Shown piece after piece: positions 1 to 7,500 of a stretch of 64,000 nt of DNA (position 1 is its first letter; each line of letters begins with the position of its first letter). The DNA is from Streptomyces diastatochromogenes (GTDB lineage Bacteria > Actinomycetota > Actinomycetes > Streptomycetales > Streptomycetaceae), in NCBI RefSeq assembly GCF_002242805.1, contig NZ_MCGQ01000007.1, positions 372,001-436,000 of the forward strand, written 5' to 3'. The notes under the pieces are model-generated. The model had not been told where the DNA came from. It made no database searches and saw only the letters and a list, made by a program, of their open reading frames with translations. Position numbers and translations under genes: made by a program.

Positions 1-160
1 GATACGCCTCCGCCAGCGTGCGGAAGTCCGAGGGCAGCGCCGTCCCGAGAGCCGCCTCGAGGGCGGCCCAGTCCACAGCGCGCCCTCCTGGCACACGCCA
101 CTGCCTCATCGACGGCAGCGCGGCCTCCAGCTCTTCTACCCTCAGCATGTCGTCAGTCAC
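1..160 (-). CDS. SUKH (SMI1/KNR4) family protein, N-terminal part only
   Basis: The gene runs off the left edge, so only about 53 residues are visible. They contain DWAALEAALGTALPSDF, the LG-x-LP-x-DF pattern at the start of SMI1/KNR4 (SUKH) domains. The same pattern occurs in the SUKH gene at 889-1425. I chose the GTG at 160 because AGGAAG lies 7 nt upstream; an ATG at 148 is the alternative. SUKH proteins often act as cytoplasmic immunity proteins against nuclease toxins. Here it would be a second, non-adjacent immunity-type gene in the array beyond the RHS toxin. The function is inferred from family and position only. Confidence 0.6.
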   Translation of the reverse strand, partial: MTDDMLRVEELEAALPSMRQWRVPGGRAVDWAALEAALGTALPSDFRTLAEAY

Positions 161-244
161 CTCAAGTCTTCCTGCCGGGAGCGTACGGGTGGGATTCCGG
201 GCTAGGAGACGGGACGTCTCGCCGTCAGTGCCGTCGAGTAGGTT

Positions 245-281
245 CCGTCCGTTCGGCCCGACAGGCGAGCCGAACGGACGG
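245..281 (+). promoter_or_regulatory. Perfect 13-bp inverted repeat in the leader of the DUF1877 gene
   Basis: The arms CCGTCCGTTCGGC (245-257) and GCCGAACGGACGG (269-281) are perfect inverted complements separated by 11 nt. The second arm runs directly into the GGAGGA ribosome-binding site (281-286) of the gene starting at 296. The neighbouring genes are divergent, so this is not a terminator for either. It could be a leader hairpin that masks the RBS, or a protein-binding operator. There is no direct evidence for either role. Confidence 0.5.
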
Positions 282-295
282 GAGGACTCGTCGCC

Positions 296-793
296 GTGAG
301 CATCCACCTACACCTGCGCGCCGTCGCGGAATCCGAGATCCGGGACGACCACACCTGGCTTGCGGCGTTCATGTGGGAGGCCTGGGAAAACCACCCCGAC
401 GAGTACGCAGCGGGCATCGCCGACTCCATCGACAAGGTCTGGCACTCCGTCAATGACCTCTATGCCGCTGCCGATGCCCGCTCTGTGGATACCGACAAAC
501 CTTGGACGTTGCCGATTTACGGCGGACGCCCCGTGGCACACAGCGCCGAGGCCGACACCTCCAACCCGCCCCTGATGATTCTGGAGCGGCCTGGGGTGTC
601 ACAGGCCGCACGCTTCCTCGCGAACGTCTCTTTCGACGAGTTGTGGAACGTCGCCGGCGCCAAGCTCGGCGGCTACGGCCGAGACGAGGCGGAGGCCAGG
701 CAGGAGTTCCTCGACCATCACAGGGACCTGCAAGGGTTCTACGGGCGAGCGGCTGCAGCAGGCCACGCCGTGGTCAAGGCGGTGTGGGCCTAG
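296..793 (+). CDS. DUF1877 (YfbM-like) family protein
   Basis: This 165-residue cytoplasmic protein starts at GTG 296, behind GGAGGA at 281-286. The beginning MSIHLHLRAV and the overall length fit the DUF1877/YfbM family, whose biochemical role is not established. It has no signal peptide or membrane segment. It sits between two SUKH genes downstream of an RHS nuclease toxin and is preceded by a strong inverted repeat. That context suggests an orphan immunity protein, but this is inference. The C-terminal half carries the acidic stretch GGYGRDEAEARQEFLDHH. The family call is moderately firm; the function is open. Confidence 0.7.
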   Translation: MSIHLHLRAVAESEIRDDHTWLAAFMWEAWENHPDEYAAGIADSIDKVWHSVNDLYAAADARSVDTDKPWTLPIYGGRPVAHSAEADTSNPPLMILERPGVSQAARFLANVSFDELWNVAGAKLGGYGRDEAEARQEFLDHHRDLQGFYGRAAAAGHAVVKAVWA

Positions 794-808
794 CTGGTCA
801 TGTGCTGG

Positions 809-880
809 TTACAGCCATTCGTTGATGGCTGCGACCTGCGCGGTTGCTTCGTAGCGGACGGCGAGTCTCTCGTCCCAGCC
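809..880 (-). pseudogene. IS5-family transposase C-terminal remnant
   Basis: Read on the minus strand, the segment ends LAVRYEATAQVAAINEWL followed by TAA at 809-811. From memory, this closely resembles the tail of Streptomyces IS5-family transposases, which end RYDKLAVRYEATVLVAAINEWL-like. No other part of a transposase is visible. The homologous reading ends where the SUKH gene (stop at 889) begins, so the element has been almost entirely lost. It marks a past insertion and deletion at the end of the toxin-immunity locus. Confidence 0.6.
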
Positions 881-888
881 GAAGTGGC

Positions 889-1425
889 TCAGTACGTCCG
901 GTAGTAAGGCTCCCCGACAGACCCCGCGATCCCGAAAGGCGAGAACTCGGCGTCCGCCACCACCCGGTAGATGAATTCCGAGGCGGTCATGTCGAATCGC
1001 TGAAACGGTTCCAGCGGGTCAACGCGAGCCACAATCGGCCAGGTCGAGGGATCCGTCGCGGTATCGGCCAGCCAGTAGTACTCCTCCTCGATGAAGGAAT
1101 AGCCCCACTGAACCAACCCCTTGCCGCTCTCCACCTCGCCCGCCCCGAGGATTCCGTACGGCTCGAACATCCGCCGACTGTCCGGGTTCCCCCGGACAGC
1201 TTTCAGCAACTTCTCATGGTTGGCGGGGACAGATTCCGACCCGCCCTGCGCCTTGAGCAGCATGACATGGTCACAGAAAGCGCCCCACTCGGAGAAACGG
1301 CGACGCAGTTCCTTGAAGTCGGCCGGCAGAGGGGCACCCAGGGCCTGTTCGGCTTCCGACCAGTCGGGTTCGCCGGGCTCGGCGTCCCAACCGGTCTCCG
1401 CCACCAGACGATCGACCCATTCCAT
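889..1425 (-). CDS. SUKH (SMI1/KNR4) protein, probable immunity partner of the RHS toxin
   Basis: The product has 178 residues. I take the ATG at 1425 because GGAGGGG lies 5 nt upstream; the GTG at 1431 is too close to that site. The N-terminus contains the SUKH signature ALGAPLPADFKELRRRF (residues ~30-46), followed by an alpha/beta domain typical of SMI1/KNR4. There is no signal peptide, as expected for a protein that neutralises a toxin in the cytoplasm. It lies 77 bp downstream of the toxin stop on the same strand, the standard arrangement for a polymorphic toxin and its cognate immunity gene. SUKH immunity proteins are repeatedly linked to nuclease toxins, and the tip here looks like one. 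The pairing is inferred. Confidence 0.75.
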   Translation of the reverse strand: MEWVDRLVAETGWDAEPGEPDWSEAEQALGAPLPADFKELRRRFSEWGAFCDHVMLLKAQGGSESVPANHEKLLKAVRGNPDSRRMFEPYGILGAGEVESGKGLVQWGYSFIEEEYYWLADTATDPSTWPIVARVDPLEPFQRFDMTASEFIYRVVADAEFSPFGIAGSVGEPYYRTY

Positions 1426-1502
1426 ATGCACCCCTCCGCGCGGCTGACTTGGCTATGCAGCCCATAAGCCTTTCATGGCCTTATAGACCGATTGCAACTT
1501 CG

Positions 1503-4500
1503 TCAGGGCTTGTTCAGAATTGTCTGGTTGACTATCTGGACTCCTGTCGAAGTATAGGCCGTCATTGTAACACCCGACGGAATCGGGTTGGTGGAGTTTT
1601 CATAGATCGGAATCGACGAATAGTAGACGGTATTCCCCGCCGCAATCGAATCTGCGATCTTCTGCTCCGCCCCGGACATGACCGGGGAATTGGCATTCCG
1701 GTACAGCGGAACGAGATTGCGCCGGTCCGTGCCGCTGCCGCCGAGCTGACGCGCCAGCAGATGGCCGCGGTTCATCGTGGGGTCGTTCCCCAGTTTGAAG
1801 CCCGGAGGGACGCTGTCCCAGAACCCTGGGGTCGAGGGCGGCCACGGTGCGTTGCTACCCATGATCTTCGTGTCCGGTCCGTTCAGCACCGAGTCCCCGT
1901 TCTTGTCGGTGTAGTTGAACCCACCGGCGGTGAGACAGGCGAACGCGCCAGTGGCTCGCCCCTGCTGATCGAGCGGGGCGTAGTAGGTCATGCTCGTACC
2001 GCGAGAGCAGTCCCCCCGGTCGAACGGACGCTGGGCGTCGCCGGGCTGCCATTCCTTCTCGGAGTCCGGCTTGAGGAGGAGCCCCTTGCTGTAGTCCGGC
2101 TTCTCACCGGGATCCGACTCGTATCCGTTGGGTGCGGTCGGCGTGGGCGCGGATGCCCACGCGAAGACGGTTGCCGCGATGCCCCAAGGAGACAGCCTGC
2201 TCAGCAGGCTGCCCCCACTCGCCGCAGCGCTGCCAGTCGCCTCAGCGGCGCCCGACAGGGCGCCTTCCAACGCTTCGGCACCGCCCTCCAGCGCGCTGCC
2301 GATGTCGCTGATCACGCCCGGGATGGACAGATGGCCGTCGAGCTCGACCATGCTGATCGGGTTGCCGCCGCCGAAGGCGTAGCGGTTGCCGGTGTAGGGG
2401 TCGGTGCCGAGGTTCATGTCGGCGAGGGCGCCGTTGTACATGTCCCGGCTGGTGAAGCGGTTCAGGCCCGGGCTGTAGTTGCGGAAGCCCATGTCGTACG
2501 TTCCGGACTGGGCGTCCCAGCGCTTGGCGTTGAACCGGTACGGGTTGTACGCCTCCTTGGTGGGGTCTGCGGCGTCAGGCTTGTCGATGCCGGTGAAGTC
2601 GGAGGTGTCGTCGGAGCCGTAGGCGGTGTAGCCGTAGGTCGCCTTCGTGTCGCCGTTCTTGTCCGTGAGGGTCTCGACGTCACTGTGGCCGTTGTAGCCG
2701 TAGTAGCCGTCCTCGGTCGTCCCGTCGCTGTTGTGCTTGATCTGCGACAGGCGTTCGCCCCACGGGCTGTACTGGTACGACTTGGTCAGCGTGCCGGCGA
2801 CCTTCTCGTCCAGGACCTCCGAGGAGAGGCCCAGGTACTCGAAGTCCGTTGTCTTGCCCGCCGCCGTCTTCGAGGCGGTGCGGTCCAGCGGGTCGAAGGT
2901 GTACGTGGTGGACTTCATCGCGCCCGTGTCGTCCGCCTTCTGGGACTCCACGACGTGGTCGAAGCCGTCGTACACGCTCCGCTCGATGACCTTTCCGTTC
3001 GAGGTGACGGACTCCTGGCGGCCGAACGGGTCGTAGTTGTAGTTGGCCGTAGACGAGCCGGTGGTGGCGCTCAGCAGACGGTTGCGGTCGTAGTTGTAGT
3101 TGGTGGTGACGTTCTTGACGGTCTGGCTGATGACGTTGGCGTTGTTGTCGTGGACGTACGTCTCGGAGCCCGCGCCGTTGCCGGTCTTGACCGACTGCTT
3201 GAGGCGGTCAGCCGGGTCGTAGGTGTAGTCCGTGGTGGAGTCGAGGTACGCCGCGTGGTTGTCGGCGTTCATCTTCTTCGCCACGTCCTGCGACTTGTTG
3301 CCGTTCGCGTCGTAGGCGTAGGTGTGCGAGTCGACGAGGGTGCCGTTGGGCTTCTTCTCCGTCGTCGACTTGAGTGCCGCGTCCAGGTAGTACGTGTAGT
3401 CGACCGTGTTGCCGTTGGCCTTGGTCTCCTGGAGCTTCTGAGCGCGGTCGGTGTACGTGTACGAGGACACCTTGGGCGACGCGTCCGTGGCGGACTTGCC
3501 GACCGAGACCGTCTTCACCAGTTCACGCAGGTCGTACGTGTACTTGGAGAACTGGTCCGGGTGCGTGATGGTGTCCGTCTGGCCGTCGGCGTCGTACGTG
3601 TACGACGTGGCCTTCTTCTCCACGCCGGCCAGGGACTCGCTCACCTTCTGGACCTGGTTGAGGCCCGTGTAGGTGATGGCGTACGCGTCGATCTTCGCGG
3701 TCGACGAGGTGTCGTCGAGCTTGGTCAGGTTGCCGTTGAGGTCGTAGGTGTAGGCGAAGTTGTCCTTCTCCGTGTCGGCCGGGTCGCCGCTGGTGTCACG
3801 GACGAGCTTCACGCCATCGGCAACGACCTTGCCGCCGCTGTTCTGGAACAGCTGCAGCTTCGCCGCGTTGCCCTGCTTGAACGCGAAGGATCCCAGCGAG
3901 ACCCAGGTGCCCTGGTTGGCGGTGGCGTTCTGGTCGATCGTCTTGTCGGTCGTGCCGCCGTCGTACGTCACCGTGTACTTCGCCGTCGTCGCGGCACCCG
4001 TCACCTGCGGGAACTTCACGTACGCGGCGTACGTGCCGTCCTTGGGGACGTTGAGCGTCCACGTGTAGGCGTCCGTGCCGGTGCCGGCCGCGTGGGTCTC
4101 GTGGTTGTAGCCCTGCTGACCGGTGATGTCTCCCTTCGTCCAGGTACCGGTCTTCGAGGTGTTCTGGGTGTCGGAGTTGTCGGCCAGGACGACCGACTTG
4201 CCCGCCGGCACGCCGTCGTCGGAGCGCGACTTCAGGGCACCGTCGGCGTAGTAGTCCCAGGTCATCGTGCGGTCCGAGGAACCGCCCGCCGAGGTCAGGG
4301 TCCGCTTGGTCTGCTGACCCATCTCGTTGTAGTCGTAGGTCGTGGTGATGTCCCACGGATCCGTGGACGACCTCGCCCAGCCGTTGTCGAAGTAGCTGTA
4401 GGTGGTGTCGTTGCGGACCGTCTCGCCGTCCGACGGCGGCAGCGAGGTCTTCGAGACCTGGCCCACCTTGTCGTAGGTCGTCTCCGTGTAGACGTTCGGG

Positions 4501-7500
4501 TCGTTGTAGCGCGAGTCCGCCGGGTCGTAGGGCTGGTACTGCTTGACCGGGCGGTTCAACGCGTCGTACTCGGTACGCGCCGTGAACGCCGTGGTCGTTC
4601 CCGCGGCGACCGCCCTCGGGGTGATCACCTTGGTGGTGTTGCCGACCTGGTCGTACTCGTACTTCGTCGAGCGTGTCGTGGTGCCCTCGTGCGGGACCTT
4701 GACCTCGGTCTGCTTGCCACGCTCGTCGTACGTGATCGTGGTCGTGTTGTTCTCGGCGTCCGTGGCCGAGGTGACCAGGCCGTCCTTGTCGTAGCCCTTC
4801 TTGGTGGTCTTGCCGGCCGCGTCCGTGACGACCGTGGCCCGGTGGTCCAGGTCGTAGTCGGTCTTGGTCGTGTAGTCGGTCGTGTCGGCCGTCGCGTTCT
4901 TCTTCGGGTCGATGACCTTGGTGACGTTGCCGACGTTGTCGTACTCGTAGGAGACCTTGTCACTGTTCGCGTTGACCACGGACGTGAGCTGGTAGATCTC
5001 GTTGTAGGTGTTCGTCGTGACGAAGTCGGTCGCGTCCGTCGTCGTCGCCGTGCCCTTGGGCTCGGTCGTCGTCTTGACGTTGCCGACCTTGTCGTACGTG
5101 TACGTCGAGGTACGCGGGGCGGTCTGGTTGTTCGCCGGACCCGTCGCCGACGTGATCTCGTCAGCGTTGTCGTACACCGCTGTCGAGACCGCGCCGTTGG
5201 GTGCCGTCGACTTGGTGACGTTGTCGTTCTCGTCGTACACCGGCGCCGGGCTGGTGATCACCACGCCGGTTTCCTTGGGCACGGTGTTGACCAGCGGACG
5301 CCCGAACGTGTCGTACGTCTGCGTGGTCACCTTGTTGTTGGCGTCGGTGACCTGGGTGACCTGGCCCCGCTCGTCGTAGACGTACTTCGTCGCGTTGGAC
5401 TTGGCGTCGGTGATCGTGTCCGGGTAACCGGTGTCCCCGAAGCCGCTGTACGTCGTCGGGTTGCCGTTGGCGTCCGTCGCCTTGGTCAGCTCACCGTAGG
5501 CGTCGTACTCGTACTTCGTGGTGTAGTCGTCCGGCACCGACGTGGTCGCGACACCCTTCGGGTCGGTGACCGCAGTCACGTTCCCGAAGGTGTCATACCC
5601 GAACTGCCAGGCCCGCCCCTCGGGCGACGTCTTGCGGAACAGGTCCGCCGAGAAGCCGTCCGCCCGGGTCTGGTACTCGAACTTCGCGGCGTTCGCCGGC
5701 CACTTGGTGGTGTCCGAGACACAGGTGGCCGTCTGGTCGGGCACGCCGGCCTTGTTGTTCTCCGCGTCGCGCTGCCAGAGCGGGTAGCCCGTCTTCTGGT
5801 CGTAGCAGTACGCGGTCTTGGCGCCGTTGTCCTCCTCGACATACGTGACGTTGTTGTCCGCGTCCCAGCTCATCTTCGACGTCTGGGACTTGGCGTTGGT
5901 CGTCTGGACCGGGCGGCCGAAGTCGTCCGTGACGTACTTGGTGGAGTGCGTCTCGGCGTCCGTGACCGTGGTGTCGGTGAACTTCGTGTTCGCGGTGTCC
6001 ACCGCGTAGGCGAAGCCGGTGTCACCGTTCAGACGGTCCGTGAACGTCTTCGTCCACCAGTGGTACTTCGGGTCGTCACCGCTCTGCGGCGCGTAGTACG
6101 CCAGCTTGGTGTCGTGGCCGCGCGGGTCGGTGGCCGTCACCAGCTTGACGTTCTTGTTGCCCTGCGTGGCGTCGTAGGTGAACTTGAAGACCTTCGGCTG
6201 GGCGGAGCCGTCGCCGTCGGTGAACCGACCGAGCAGGCCCTGCACCGTGTAGTAGAAGGAGACCTTACGGCCCGAGATGTCCGTGATGGACTTCACGTGG
6301 TCGTAGATGTCCGGGTCTGTCAGGCTCGTGCCCGTGACCTTGGCGCCCGTGCCGTCGATGTAGTCGTACGACGCGTCGCCCTTCTTGTAGTAGTCGAGCG
6401 TCAGGGACTGCCGGCCCGCCGGGTCGGTGACGTAGGCGAGGAACTTCGCCGCCTTGCCCTGGGTCTTGTGCTGCTCGTAGGTGTAGGTCTGCGTGTTGCC
6501 GTTCTTGTCGACGACAGACGTCAGGTAGCCGTCGCAGCCGAAGTAGAACCGCGTGCCGTCCGGACGCAGCAGCGTCCAGGCGTCCGGCACCGGGTCCTTG
6601 TCCGGGTTGCAGTCCAGGCCCGCCTTCATCGTGATGCGGTAGTGGACACCCGCAGGGGCCTTCCACGAACCGTCCGGCTGCTTGGTGAAGACGTGCGTGG
6701 TGCCGTCACCGTCCGGCAGACGGATCTCCGACGCGTTCTGAACCGGGTTGGGGTGGAAGTCCAGCGCCGCACCGAGCCGGATCGGCCCGCCCAGCTGCGC
6801 CGACCAGCCCGCACCCGCGCCACCGGTGGTGTTGTCGGTGTCCAGCGAGTTGTACGCGAAGCGCGCGAACGTCGTCAGACCCCGGCCCGGGTTGGTGAAC
6901 GCGTTGTACGACCACACTGTGTTGCCGGAGGACAGATTGTTCATCACCGTCGAGCCGGCGCCCGTGTTCTTGCCGGTGTACGAGTAGAACTTCTCCAGGC
7001 CCAGCGCGTTGGAGGTGGGGTCCTCCACCGCCACGTTCTGCTTCAGCGGCGGTATGCCACCCGTGCCCGCCGACAGCCAGCTGCCGTCGGAGACCTTCTT
7101 GACGTCCCAGCCGAGTACGTACTTGGTGCGCTTGCTGCCCGAGTCCGAGTTGATGGGCGTCTTGACCTGCGCCTGGATCGTCGTCGACTGGCCCGGGGAC
7201 AGCGCGGGGATCGCCGTGGACAGCTGGTTGCCGCCCGTCGTCGCGTCCGTGCCGTCGGGGAGCTGCCAGGTGTACGACAGGACCCGCTCACCGCTCGCCC
7301 ACGCGCTCGACGTGGTGTTGGTGACCGTGAAGTCCACCGTGTACGTCGAGTTCGGGGTCATACGGGCCGGAGTCTGCGGCGCGTAGTACGTGTCGTCCGT
7401 GGTGGAGTCGACGTAGATGACGCGCAGCAGCGGGCCGATCTGCGGGTCGGCGGCCTCCGAGGCCAGGAACATCGTCTGCTCCTGCGGGCCCGTGGAGGTC

